Source: Sitta carolinensis
Taxonomy: Eukaryota; Chordata; Aves; Passeriformes; Sittidae
Assembly (NCBI GenBank): GCA_032173965.1
Contig: JAVUNC010000005.1
Location: 44,130,501-44,194,500 of the forward strand
DNA length: 64,000 bases
Reading direction: 5' to 3'
The translations under genes were made by a program, and so were the position numbers. Below are positions 10,817 through 25,036 of the stretch, piece after piece. Below the pieces are notes generated by a model, which made no database searches, was not told the DNA's origin, and worked only from the letters and a program-made list of their open reading frames with translations. The stretch's first letter is position 1, and each line of letters starts with the position of its first letter.

Positions 10817-13800
10817 TATTGACTGTTATTGTCTGCTTCAAAATAAACCAGGCCATTTAACACTAGGGTAGAGTGTGTCCTAACCCCAGCCCTCCACAAG
10901 AAGCTCTTAAGATGTCAAGCAGCAGAACACCGCATCCCAGGTTTTGATTAAGGAAAGGAGTAGTTATCAGCTTTGGTCTCAGATGCAGACTAACTGAGGG
11001 AATGAAGGCAGAGGCAAGATACCTATTGTCTCAGCACAGTTATTAAAAGAGCATGTCTGGAGGCAAAAAAGAGGCCCAGGGACTCAGAGAAACCAGACAG
11101 ATTTAACGAAGATTTCTCTTGCCCTCTGTGTGAGGAGAATGAGGCAGAGGGAAAGCATCTTGCTGAAACATGGTTTTATAAATTTTGTATTTGTGTGGTA
11201 AATCTAAATTTGCAGCAGTAGCAGGCGAGCTATTTCAGAATAAGAAATGGGGACACTGGGAGGGGTCTTTTATTTTTGTTTCATGGAAATGTTAGGGTAC
11301 TGTGAACTCCCAGTGATTTTTTTAGGAGGCTGAGATGTAAAAAAACAAGCAGCAGAGCTTTGGAAGTCATGGGGGCTTTGACATCCCTCTCTACCAACCT
11401 ATCTATGTCCATCTAACCCCAGAGATGCTCTTTTCTCACTTCTCTTTGGCTATGGCATCTCCATGCTCATGTCTCAGGACACTGCTGGTCCTCATTCGAT
11501 GGTCTACATCATTTCTGCAGCTACAGGTCACTTCTTGTACCTTCCACATGGGTGGAAATGGGGCATGCCAGGGACCTTTTCCCACATGGGAATGGATTTG
11601 GGAAAAGGAGTAACACAGAGTGCTGAGAGAAGAGCAGGAAGGGCTACAGTGATACTGAGAGGTAGTCTATATGGAGGGAAGAGGTTCAGCCTAAAGTAGC
11701 TGATCTTCTCTCCTAGGCCCGCCCTTAGCAGAACCTGCAGATTGCTCCCTCACCAGCTGTCAAAGAAGGCTGTGTCTACATCAGCAATTAGTTTCAAAGC
11801 AGCAGTGCAGTTTGGAGGAAAATCTTGTCATTGTCTCCACTTACCATGTGGTGTTTCAGTTCTCAAAATGGTTTTGATGCATACAAACCAAATTCCTTCA
11901 GGAGGAAATGAAAATAGAAGCTCTGCTTCCAATCTGCTCCACATGCACCCTAGTGCTAATGGGGACAGGAGGTTCCAAAATAGCGTGTGAGCTGCATCAT
12001 CACAAGGTCTCTAGCACGTACCTAACACTTCTTCTCAGAAAGCTTTGAAACACATGTATAACGGAGGTGTTTGGCTCCAGTGACCAGGATAAATATAATC
12101 TAGAATAAACCCCCAAAACACATATCATGGAAAAATGAGGTGTTTAATATCAACTATTTAATTCTACCAATCCAGTCTTTATGTGCTAAATTAATTTCTC
12201 CTGAAAATATTGCTTACTTTTTCCTGTACCTTGAGCTGGCTTTGGGAAATGCCAAATTTAACCTAAAAATGTATCTAGAATGTTTCTTGTATCTGGTAAG
12301 GGGGATGCCCACACAACTTAATTATATATGTAAACTCTTTAATCACTAAAGACAGCTCTCTAATCACTATTAAAGAGCTAATGTTGCTCATCTTAACTTG
12401 AGTGAAAGACATAAAGCAAAACCTGCAAGCAATCACAATAGTAGGTATGCTGGTACTGTATCCAAGGATACAGGGAGAGCTGTGGAATTGTACCCCAGGG
12501 TGGGTAAAGACACATAGGCTGTAAACTGCACTCAGTAAGATGCCTACTCACCAAAACAAAAAAAGGCAGACATAGCTGGTGGCAATGTCATTCTCTCCTG
12601 AATGGAAGCTACTATGTGCCTGCTATGAGAGTTGACCAGTGTTTAAGCCCCATGAAAAATGGAACAGGCTACATTTACCAATATAATTACAAAATTATAG
12701 AAATTTTTAACTGTTGTATTGTCTTTTTTTTCCCCATTTTTCCTATGATTTCCATTTATTTATGAGCTTCTTTATTTGTATAGCTCAGTGGCACCACTGA
12801 TGTAAGCGTCTGCAAGAACCTGGTGCTCTGTGCTGCTATTGTCACTTACAGTCAAGATTCAGTTACAGCTGCTCCAGGAGCCATAATGTGCCCTCATCCC
12901 TCACATATCCTACTGTGAATTGAAAACATGTTCTAACAAAATGTTATGAAACGACGTGCAAGATTACATTTTTTCATATGGAAAATTTTAGTGTTTTTTA
13001 AGAATCTGTAATTTGTACAGTTTAATATTTTTTTTCTTGCCATGTCAGATAAACCTAGACATTCTGCTCTCAGATGATAGCACGTTTGGAGATATGAGAG
13101 AAACAGGGAGCTGCTGGAACATATTGCAGAAGCCTAAAGCACTTAGCAACAGAGAAAGTGTGGGCTGCAGCGACAGAAGCCAGAATGTGGAAACAAGTGA
13201 CATCGAGGCGGCTGTTTGGGAAAGAAGAGCTTTTACTTTGTTTATAATTTCAGTAATTCTAAAGAACTTGGCAGTGTGGGAGGTCACTGCAGTCTCTGAC
13301 TCTGCATATATCCTTTTCTGTGTGACTGTTTTTCAAATGCCTATGATAATTATTACCAAGAGTGCTGGATGTTCTGATTTCCTTTTGCATTTCCTGTTTC
13401 TCAAAAACTAGAGAAGTAAAATTAAGGTATTTGTTTTGCTTTGGTTTATTCTGTTAAGACATACTCATATGGCAGGCGCTGTGAATAGTTTTTTAAATGA
13501 TAGTGATAATGTCTTCTGGAGTGAGACAATCATTTACCATGATGCTTTTTTAGCGCTTTGCAGTAGAACAGCCTGATAGTGTGCACTAATGATGGATGTC
13601 AAATAACTGCTAAAGAGAAGATGCCTGAGGTGCTGAGGTGGATAAATTAAGTTGAGCTAAAATAAAAATTTTTCTGACATCACAGTGACTTTTACAAGGG
13701 CATTCAGAAATCAGTGCATTTCCAAGTCCTGCAGGTCCTGAGGTAGAAATGATCAGGAGAACTTTACTAACCACTTGCTGGGGACTTTTACCTAATGCAT

Positions 13801-16800
13801 ATGCACCTGCAAATGCAAAAATCTCCTTTTCTCTGAAAAGTTATTGTGCACATTAAATGCAGGGGCTGCACAGCTCTAGGGTTGAAAAAAAGGCTTTAGG
13901 CAATACAGGACACTTAAAGAACTTGGAAACCTTACCATAATTGTTACATTTTGTATTTAATGAAGGTTGAACTAGCCATTAGCTTGTATTTTCTTTTTCT
14001 TCTCTCTAAATGTCTCTTGTGGTTTGCATTATTCAGTAATCTAATTGTGTCTACTTTTGAGGTATTACCTCTTGAAAATAACAGTCAAAGTAAACGATAG
14101 AGATGTACCAATTATAATAGAGGTGCTACAGAAATTCATAGAACAGAAAAAACACAAGGAATGAATTTATATATAATAATGATGCCTGAGGAACTATTAA
14201 TATTGAAGTCCAACAAACTTATCTACTCACTGAAAACTACAGTGTTGGATAGCTTCAGGCTACTGCTGATATTCTTTAACTCCACAGGTGACCTATCATT
14301 GGGTAACTGGCCTTTTAAAGGGAATTGGATTCAGCCTAACTACTGATCAACTGTTTACTTTCAAAATGCTATAGTAATTTCAGTTATTAAAGTGCAGTAA
14401 TCACCTCACATTAGACAGCAAAATTTGAAAAAACCCCAGAAAATAAAATAAAAATATTAAAAAATAACACAAAATGCAGTCACCAGGCCAAAGCTGGGTA
14501 ACAAATGTATGTCTAAGAACGTTAATAAAGTACAGAGACATCCCTAGGCTGTAAGAGGAGTGTAGTGTAGGCGTTATCAAATCATTCAGGCTCCAACAGG
14601 GTGAGCCTGAAGAGCCATCCCATGATACTTACAAACAGCAACATCTTCAAGCCTTCCAAAACACAGTGGGACCTCTTACAGTGCACTGATGGAGAGAGGA
14701 TCATTTTGGTCTGAACCTCCCAAGATCCCTTTGCTTAGGGACCAGCCCTAAAGCCCTGAAAATATGTTCTGCCACTTGTAGCCTCAGGGCAAAACACTTT
14801 TCCTTGAGGAAGTTTCCCACAGCTCCCTGTCTGCAAACTTCGAAGGGACTAAGCGCCAGACTGTCTCTAGATTTTAATGTCTCGCTTCCATATTAATAGC
14901 TACAGCGTCCCAGGGAGGAAGTATCACCTGTTGAAGGAGTTTAAAGACCTGAAATTCCAGCACCATTGCTAAAATATATGCCTTGACCTACTCCCACTTA
15001 ATGTTTTTCCTTTCTTCTTGCTTTCTTCTTCTATTGCTCTTAGCTGATGCCTTTCTCTTATTATAAGCAGGACCATTATCTTTTTATCTCAGATCTCTGT
15101 TGTACCCAGCATACATAATTGCCACCATCAACCCTGAATTCTCTGACTCAGAAAACGTAAGTCAGAGGCTTGAGGGAGCTCCACCTGCACTGCAGAGATC
15201 TGCCAGGGCCCCTCACCTTCCCCATTCAGCACTCCCACTCTCTGCCTTCTATTTCAGTTACTGCTCCAAAGAACAGCTCATATAATGGAAATTGTAAGAG
15301 CAGTAAGGTTAGCCACCACACTTGCCTCTGCTAGAAGTCTTAATTTTTATTTTTAGACAGTGCAAAAGCTTTTCCAAAGACAAGAAAAAAAAAAATTCCC
15401 AAACCAACCAACCAGCCCCCTCCCAGCTCGCCTGCCCCCCAAAAACCGCCCTGAGAATTAAGGCTCTTTTCCCTAGAAAATGAGCTTGGAACTCCCCTTT
15501 TAATGTCTAAAGGCAGTCAGCATCACTATCAGGCATGGAGCTGGAGCTAGATACTAGTCAGTGTTGCTGTTATCAAAGGTAAGTTTGTCCAACTTCAGAT
15601 CTGAGAAACAGAGGCTAGAGACTAAAGCTGCCACAGCTAATTTTATCCTTTTCCCAAAACCCTTGACCACAACAAACATATATGAAAGTATCTCTTTTAG
15701 GAAGGATTCTGAAGAAGATATTGTTTTTAATTTTTCATGTGTTTTCATCTTCTGTCCAGACTGTCTCACTATCCTGAGCAACCTCTGGAGATGTACTTGA
15801 GAGACCTACACCCATCAGTGTTAAAGGCATGGGTTTTTTCTCTTAAGGGAAGACTGTCCTCCTGAGGACTCTACGTCACAGGCACTAGGATGTTGCAGAC
15901 CACTTTCCTCTCATGTCCCTTCGCTCCTTTGTTCTGTCTTTGCCTTCTTGTCCAATGCTTTCTGTGAATATCCATATTCTGTCTGGACTCCCTCCTCTTT
16001 TGTTCTGAAAAGAATACCAGTCACATGCTCTTTTCCATCCTGTACAACTACAACAGAAGTTGTGCTATCATCTACTATACTTCCTTCTCCCTGTATGCCA
16101 AATGCCACATCTTGCAGCCCTTGAGCTTTCCAGGGCAAATCACAGTTTCTGCATCCCATTAACAATAGTCTCTCCCCTCTTGTCATCTCCATGCCTGTAT
16201 ATTCCCAGATCCTTCGCTCTCTGCACCGGTGGTACTGTGAATACTGGCCATTAAATGTGACCACACTACACAAAGTAGCACCTGATCACAAATACACAGC
16301 ATGATCCCAGATACACTGAGTCTGGAGACAGACTGTTCTGGTACATCCTTCTGCTGTAATTACATTGTTTTGGTATTTCCACACTGATCCGTGCTATGCC
16401 AAGTGGCTAAGCCTGATTAGAGCTGGCTCAGATGCTGCATCTGGTGTCAGATCAGAACTGGCAACAGAGTCATCTGACCTCTCACTGAAATGGGAATTTG
16501 GCGTTATAGCACTGATCAACTCATTTCCTTTTCTTCTTATGCTTTCCTGAGAACACAACAATTTTCACTGTCCTTGAATGATCAGGCTCCTACAAACTAT
16601 AGATCATATAAATGCTGAAAAGGGCTAGGTGGGTATTGCTGGGACAGCTGAACAAACAGGAGGAGCACTATTACAGTAGGATAAACATTACTCTCAGACA
16701 TGCATCTTAGTATGTGTTTTAAGGACATTATTATGGGTTCTCTGGAGGGACCATGCATATCTGCTGTGTGGTAAGGGCAGGCTTTCTATTCTCTCAGCCC

Positions 16801-19800
16801 CTGAAAATGATTGTAATGAAACAGTGTGAACAGAGCCATCACACTGAGCCCTACAGTGACTGATCCGCTGCCTACCAGCCAAGCTGCACAGACACAGTGG
16901 TCTCTGGCTGAGGGACAGCATTTACATGTAGATGGCCTATGGAAGGTAGCCTAGAAAACACAGAAAACATGGAGCCTCCTAGAAAAGTATATGATCCATT
17001 AAGTTTATCATTTTAAGGAATTAAACCAAAGGTATAAAGAAAAGGATGTTATTATTCCAGAGCTGGAGAACACTTTTTGTAACAGAGCTTAACAAAGTGG
17101 TCCTTTTTTTTTAACTAAATCATAAGACAAACTACAAACCAGGGGCATAGGCCCTATTTGTAAACTTTAACCTGGAAACTGATATGATACCATACACAAT
17201 GCACTGGCAAGTTTTGTTAGGTATTTGTAATCACTGCAGTTTTGTCCTCTATGTTAATGGTACTGAGGAGACAGTAAAAATCTTCACCTTTTGAACACAA
17301 ACAGAAGATGTAGTTCTGCAACAAGTAAAAAATGTTTAACTTGTGGCTTAAAGTTTGTAAGTATTTTCCTCTCCTTTGACTGGAAAGAAAAGCAGAGATA
17401 GCAGTGGTGTCTTAGACTGTTTCTTCAAGTATAGATATTTTAAAAAACAACTCTCCAGAAATGGCATAATTTGTTTTCGTCCTGCTTCAAAAGAATTTTT
17501 TCCCAATTAGCAAAGCATATATTAACACTATATATATTATATATAGCAGTGCTATATTAACACTATCTAGGGCTATATTAACAAGAAAAATAGTGTACAC
17601 AGAGCAGATCTGTGCTGTGAAACATCTAGTCACAGGGACCAAATTCACATAATGCACATTTTGGGGGTTTTACTGAGTCTGTTCCTGGAGACTGAATGTC
17701 TAGTATCAAATGGAGGATGTCAGATGTGTTTGTGGAGTGCACACTTCAGCTTAGGTTCATTCAGAGGGAGTCCAGCACATGCACTCAAGATCATTCTGTA
17801 ACATACAAGTGCAGAATTGGGGACACTGCCAAAGTGTGCTCTTGATCACAACCAAATTGCTAAGGTAGAAGCACCTCCAAATTATCATGGAATTTTTTTT
17901 ATTCATGTTTTAAACCTAGTGATTATGCTTCTGAACAAAATTATAACTAAGTTATTTTTTGTGCTAACCCAGCTGGATGTATAATGCTTTACTTCAGAGA
18001 AGTTCTGTCTGCCTTCTTTAAGGAACCATTCTGTCAGTCTTATAATGGAATTATAGAGGTACAGCATAACAAAATTTTCTTCTTGAAGGATAACTTATAA
18101 AGCAAATCTATTGCTAACAATACAGAAGAAGGAATACAATCAACGCATTTACTTTGATTCTAGAAAGGTAAATACCATGGTTTTGTCTGTAAATGTAATA
18201 AATATGCCAGAGTATATGAAGTGCATCCACTGAGTAAAAAAAATGGCTATTTTACTATGTCCATATCTAACAGATGAAGAGCCAAATGTCCACCTGAAAG
18301 CATTTTAGTAAAATTTTCAAAACTTGCTACCAAGGTTTCATCTACATCTGTGAGCCCAGATCTAACCACTTTTTGTTATTGCATCAAGGACAATAAATTA
18401 AACATGGTAAAGTGCTAATAGCAATTTCTGCTTTTCCTAAGGTGTCATCATGTAGAGAAAAGACAATTGTTTGCTTTTGTTAATTTGAAATTCTGAGGGA
18501 GAAAAGTGTAAAGATTACAATTTTATTTTTCTTTTCACATGTATATAATATGCAAAATAATTACTTGTTATTAAACATTAATTTTCTAAAATCTAAAGGA
18601 TTTAGAAGTTCACAATTGCATAATTACATATATTATTATTAGAAATAATACATATAAAAACATCAAAATGGTTTATATTATTAAAAAAATAACTAGAAAA
18701 TATAATTACATAGAATATTTTTTAAAGTATTGAAAATTATGAAAAATCTGAATAACTACGTGAAAAGGAAAGATGATTTTTTCTTCTATTTCCTTGAATA
18801 ATCAATGCTTAATAACAAAAAAATAACTACTCTCCCACACTGTGTCATTTTCTACTGCTGACCTCCAGGCTGCTAAATCTCCTAGTCCAAGGTCAGGCTT
18901 TTGTCCAAAACAATTTCTGTCCACTGCTTGAAAAAACCTCAATCAGCAAATACTTTGACCTTGTAGTGAAATATTCTTGTAAGAAAGTGAGAAACTAGTA
19001 AGAATGGAAAATGGAAGCAATGGTGTCAAAAAGTTTCAAAATTAGTTCTGTAATACAGTAAGAAAAGGCCTGTACAGAAATGCATTTATCTAAAAATATT
19101 GGAGGGCATCACCAGGTTATTTTAGGTGTCCTTTTGTTGCCAATAGTTAATTCCTAGAAGAGCCTATTTTGATCCTGTGAATACTCCCAGACCAAATGCA
19201 CAACAGAGAAAGAGTCATGATAAGGATACATTTGGCTGCTCAGGAGTTGCATATACCAACAATAGTGTAATTTCCCCGGATCATTTCTATCTACAGCGTT
19301 TACAGCAGCTCAGAATTATAAGCAGCGAATGTGCATCAGGAGAATACGAATAAAAATGCACTGTCATACTTGGCTTCAGGAGAATTTGTGAAGGTCTTCA
19401 GAACTAATTTATTTCTTGGAATAGGCTATATTTTCTCTCATTTAATGTTTGTCTTGAGAATATTTATGAAATGAAGAAAATGTATTTTAAACAAAACATG
19501 CCACGACTTTTTTTCCAAAATCAAAACTAACTACTAGATGCCTACCTAGCAATCAGCTTAAGCTGAATGTAGCTAAAATAGAAATAATTTCCACACTCCA
19601 TCTCTGCTACTTCACATTTCATGTCAAAAAACTACCTTTGCCATCTCTGCTCAATAAATTGGATGTTATCTTTAGCTAAGGACTCTCTCTAGCTTTTTAT
19701 AAAAATGTTTTTTAAACATACATCTAAGTGTTCCACGTTTTTAGTGTTTATAAGATGCAGCTTCCATGCACATCACTAAAAATCTTGTGCATGCTTTCAC

Positions 19801-22800
19801 TTTTTCATGATTGGAAAGGATTTACAGGCTTATTTGCAAGACATCTTTACAGTTGCTCTAAATTAGCATTAGGTGTAGCTTCATCAGAAGAACCCCTACG
19901 GCTCCCTGAGATTTAAGACAAGATCTTTAAGTGAGACACGAACTTTCCTCCATAGTCTGTCTAGTGAACTGAAAATAGTACATTCTCAGATGAAATATCT
20001 GCAGGTTCCTAGAAGCCTTTGCAAAATAATCTCATCATCATCTGATGTCTACTTGTAAACTGGAACGACGTATATCTTAAAAAAATTAAGACAATAACAT
20101 GAACTGTAGGCAAACTCTCTTCTTGAAGCAATATTTCCATTTTTGGAAAGTTGCTCATGGACTTTCATATTTCCAACTATTACCTTTGGCACATAAATCC
20201 ATAATGAAGATCTCAGAATCTGTCATGTTTCAATTTAAACCTCTTAAAAACTCAATCAGCTATATAAAACCCCTGCTGTATCTCCCTCCCCAAAGACTGC
20301 TTAACCCACTCAATGCATAACGATACAACTTGAGTGGGTGAGTCAAATCTCACAGATTGTTCACACAAATATTACACACTCCTACGCTTTCTTTGCAGTG
20401 GGGGAAAAAAAATCAGCTGAACAAGATCGCTTCTCCCAGATTTCTTCCATTTTCTGCAAGTCAACTTAGATTAATTTATATGCCTAAGAAAATTTTCCTA
20501 ATGATAAAAGGAAACTGAGAAAACCTTTTTGTGAGCATTCACACTCAGATTTTAAAAGAAAAAAAAACACTTTCATATACTATAACCTTGAAAGCTCTCA
20601 TGTTGTCTAATTTAGAGTTTGGCATTGAAGCCTTTCATATGATACAATGAAAACACAAGAGACAACTGTCACCCCAAGCTTGAATGCAGCTCTGTAAGAA
20701 CCTGGCACTGGCATAGTTCTCAGTCATTGCAATTCTTTCTTGTGTTGATCATTCTTTTCCCTTCCTCTTACAACACTGACGAACTAGATCAGAAAGGAAG
20801 CCAAGAATGGTTATCAAGTAAAAACTTAGCATTTTCCTTCTCTCAGCATTCACTTGCATTAAGACGGTCCCAGATCTGCTTTCATAATATATTAAAACGT
20901 CATTAATTGCTTGTCAAAAGACACACATGCTATTGTTAATCTATGTCCCAGAGATCAGAGACCATGACGTTGTATGAAAAATTTTGTATACTGCTCACTG
21001 ACAGGAAGAGTACCTAAATATTTTACAAATATGACATAATTTTACAATTATGTATCAGTAAAGGACTTGAACTGTTGCTTTGTTTGAAAAGCTGTATGGT
21101 GTCCTAAGTAAGCCATTCCCACCATCTTTTTACATTTCCCTACCTTTGCTATAAGGCATGTAGCTTCCTACTTCAGGACACATTTCTTCATGGTACAGCA
21201 AAAAAGTACAAATGCTGTCAAAACAGGACAGTGTATCTCTCATCTCCTTGATAACTTTTCTATGGGAAGGTAGTAAGTAGCCCTTAGATAAGGGTAGGAA
21301 TCCACAAATTTTGATTGACTGTAAAGGCAGATTTAAGTAAGGCATCCAAGTCTAGAGACACTTTCAGTAAGCCATAAGCAGCTTTACCAAAAACAGCCCA
21401 GAAGAAAGGAGGTGGGAAGGAAATGCTGACTTAAATCTGCCCATAAAGGTCCAGGATCCCTATATATCTCATTAGTTTCAGGTATAGACAAATGCCACAG
21501 GACGGCATAGCAAGAAGATTGCAGATCTGCAGCACCTCTCTGCTTCCTGTACAGTTAGTTATTTCAAAGGTACATTAATTCCTGCATGTGTTTTGCCTCT
21601 TGTAAGCTCAGCACAAGTTCTAATTTTTCCCCCTGCCATTGGACAACTTCATATTATATAAAGTGCTGGTGCTCCTGGCATTCATCATCTTAGTTCACTC
21701 CTTCCAGCTGTCTGATGGCCTTCTTATGGAGCTTTATCAGGTAACTTAGAGCCATTACTTTGTATGTATATGTATATATGATTCCTCTATAGCACGTGAA
21801 TAGCAAATCCTGTACTGTCATATGAGACATGTTTCCTTGACCTTGTTTTGCTTGACTAACTCACAAAGTGAATTTCTCCATAAGAATCGCTACACACCTG
21901 CTATTGCTTCCTACTCTAGATTTTCTTCTATTTTTTGAAATCAACAATTCACTCCTATTCAAAGGGGAATACCCTACCCAAAGTGGATTCCCACTGCCTC
22001 TCAGGACCAGGCAGGCATACTGCAAGTAGAGTAAATGCAGATCCCAGTTCTGAATATGTAGTACATAAGTGTGTTAAACATTATTTTAAATTCTCATGTC
22101 TTCATTAGCCTATCAGCCTGAGATACTAAGATACGGCACAGAATCATTTCAGCTCAGACTATTTTTCCTGAAAGCATCAAGGAAGAGCTGACATAAATGT
22201 AGCTCTTTCAAATCTCTGGGGACTGTCAAGTTACCCTGCAGAAGTCTGGTAATACAGCATCCATGACTACCTCTTGTCTCTGAATATCAAACAGCGAAGT
22301 CTATAGGCACCATAATTCAGGTGTATATTTGCTACAAGCATCCTAGAAAGGGATCTGAACATGCATCTCAGAATTATCCATAGGAAACAAACTTTGATTG
22401 ATGTGCTAGATAGGGTTCAGCAGACGTTACCTCAGCCCCTGTACCCAGATATCACTGCACACTCTTCCTGCCCAACTCTGCTGTGATCATGCAGTGTTTC
22501 CCCCTTTTGTTTGCTCTTAGTAACGACTGCTGCTCACACCAGTGGAACGGACACACGAGAAGTAAGCAGGCAGCTTGATGAGTTAACAGCCAGGTTTTCC
22601 TCCTTTACAGCTCAAGCATACTCTTGGCCCCATGGCCATGAGAGCAGACACTTCCTATGTGGGTTTTTACTAAGTTAACTCTTTGTGGGTGCTTCTGTTT
22701 CTGAGGCAGCTTCCTTCTATCTGATCTGGTGGTATTAAAACACAGGCTGTTATACCCTCTCTGTTTGGGTCAGGGGATTTACCTAAGTTCCATTTCTTGG

Positions 22801-24840
22801 GATCCTGTCCATGCTCCATAATCTACCCTACCTTCTCCCTAATGTTACTGCAGTTCAAATTACTATCTAAATGTTCACCTACCAATGACAAATAAATCAT
22901 TAGCTTTCCAATCAACAGATCACATATTTTTAGGGTGTAGGGACCTTAATGTAATGTAATTCAAAAAATTGCTATAAACTTTCCAAGTCATACAGGTATG
23001 CTCTCTCTTTTGAGGAAATTATCCTATCATGGTTAAAACTTCAGTAGCCATCACTTTTACTAAACTTTTCTCCGTAAAGACCAGGTTATATGAGCTGAAT
23101 GCTTCTGAAGAATCTGAACTTCTGAAGTTAAAAAAATTCTAATCATTTATCTATAAGCCTTTTTGATTTTTGGACCCAATTAAATTTTCAATACACAATG
23201 TTAGATGGAGACTATCTGAAGTTTAAATTCCATTCTTCCCCACAACAGTATAATAGGAAGCAATATTGTAAGCATCCAAAATTGAAATAACATACACACC
23301 ATAGTGTTTGTGATGGTGTAGTTTCTTGCTATGGTCCACTCTGGGTGCTGAGAGGATCAGAACTGCCTTGCACACATTAAATCTCCACCTATCAGGGAAT
23401 GCATACTTTGATCCTGTTGAACTCTGACCCAGGAATTTTAGACTAATCACTCTTCATGAGCTGGCTGACCAACTACACCCTGGTTAACCTCCCAGTGGTT
23501 AAAGCTTTATCTTTACATAGTTCTGCAATCTTCCCCTCTGGGGAATGGCTATCCTCCCCTTCCCTTATTGTTTTCATTGATTCAGTTTGTTTCTACGGCT
23601 GAAAAGCTAATCCAGATTGCAAATGTTATATTCATTCCACCATCTGCTACCCAAATATTAGAGATATGTAAAGTTTTACTCAGCAGTCTCGTTTCCAGTC
23701 TCTCAAGTTCCCCTTGAAGCTTCTAGGCACTGCTGGTTTGAGAACAGCACTTTCTGCATTCCATGAATGTGAATACCAGCCCTTTGGGACGCAGCACCAT
23801 CTAGTGAGGCAAACTAGCTCAGAACTTCAGAGGGACTCTAAACGGATGCCACCAGCAATAAATACTTACAGTGGCACAGGCCACTTTTCCCAAGAGGCCA
23901 GTGTTTTATTAGTCATCTGGTATCCATCACAGGGAGTTCTTTGGTTAGCATGGCAAAGCACAGGCAAAATCTTTAACTGTTGCAGTAGCTGCTCTCCAAG
24001 CCAAGTTCTCATATTTCATTTGTTTTGTAAAATTCGTCTCCGAACAGTGATTTCTAAATCTCTGCATCAAAATCTTTTTGCCATGTCTTTTCACTGCAGA
24101 CTTAATTTTCTACCTCCTCCATACTGAAGAACCCACTCCCTCTTGTGCTTTCTCTAAATTTTCTCCCACCTAAATGCATAGCCATTGTCACTGGATCTTC
24201 CCATAGTCTCACAATACCTGTTGGATAATGGATCCACACAACTCTCAGCAGGTAACAATACAAAATCAATGTGTAAAATGAGTCAGACATGTTAGTCATA
24301 AATTAATCATATTTTTGCATCTTCCCAATTTTCCAAGGATGAATAGTCTCCAGATGATTCCTATGTCATTTCTTTGACCTTGTTAGTGCAGTATTGTTTG
24401 ATTTCAGTAATTCAGCGTGTTGATGCTGTGTGTGTCCAGCTGTTGGAAGGACAGCTGTTTTGCTGTCATCTGTGAATTACTTGGATGCACTTTTCAAGTG
24501 TTTCTTTGCTTTACCCATCCCTATTGATCCTTTTCCATTCACTGTCAAGAAATTTCCTCCAAAGGCCCTGGTTGCCAGCACACTCTGCTCATTTACCATA
24601 TTTCTTTCACTTTCATGTCTTCAGATCAGCTGTCCCTTACGCTCATCGTGATGATGAACACGGCAACTGAGTCGGTTTCCTTCACATCCCTCCCAAACCT
24701 CTTTGTCTGTAAAGAACTTCAAAACACATACGCTGCTATAGGCACCGCCTATAAAATAAATACGGGCTGGTAGTTTGCCACCTTTCTTGTTTCTTTGTTT
24801 TCTTTTAACGGACAACCATTAGGAGAATAAGGACATTTTC
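10817..24840. other. Intergenic DNA, nothing recognised
   Basis: About 14 kb without a supported gene. It includes a very AT-rich stretch (about 18530-18780), a small cluster of repeated TATATTAACA units (17519-17583) and a CTCF-like motif on the minus strand near 23792-23808. I saw no splice-bounded exon with coding similarity and no transposon that I can name. Confidence 0.6.
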
Positions 24841-24954
24841 TTCTTTTATGCGCAGCCATGCAGTAGGCACGGCGACACAGTCCGCGAGGGCAGAGCGCGG
24901 TCCCCGGCGCAGCGGGCTGCAGAAAGCCGCCCGTCCCCAGCGGCGCCTCCCGCC

Positions 24955-24976
24955 CGGCCCGGCCCGGCCCGGCCCC
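24955..24976 (-). repeat. Tandem GGCCC units with G-quadruplex potential on the minus strand
   Basis: Five C-runs of three or more separated by GG. The complement has G3-4 runs separated by CC, which fits the usual G-quadruplex rule. It lies about 60 bases upstream of the CFAP54 ATG. Confidence 0.75.
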
Positions 24977-24997
24977 GCAGGGCCGCTGCCCGCGCCC

Positions 24998-25010
24998 GTT
25001 GCCCGGAGAC
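24998..25010 (+). promoter_or_regulatory. Candidate RFX X-box
   Basis: GTTGCC-C-GGAGAC fits the imperfect inverted repeat bound by RFX factors (GTNRCC, spacer, RGYAAC-like half-site), with one mismatch in the second half. It ends 26 bases before the ATG at 25037, within the CpG island. RFX2 and RFX3 with FOXJ1 drive motile-cilium genes, so such a site is expected for CFAP54. Binding is inferred from the motif alone. Confidence 0.5.
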
Positions 25011-25036
25011 AGCGACGCGGCCGGGCCGGGCCGAGC

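Noticed and set aside
13013..13411. Plus-strand open frame of 132 codons in the intergenic region
   Set aside because: No recognised domain, no Kozak or splice support, ordinary AT-rich composition; treated as random.
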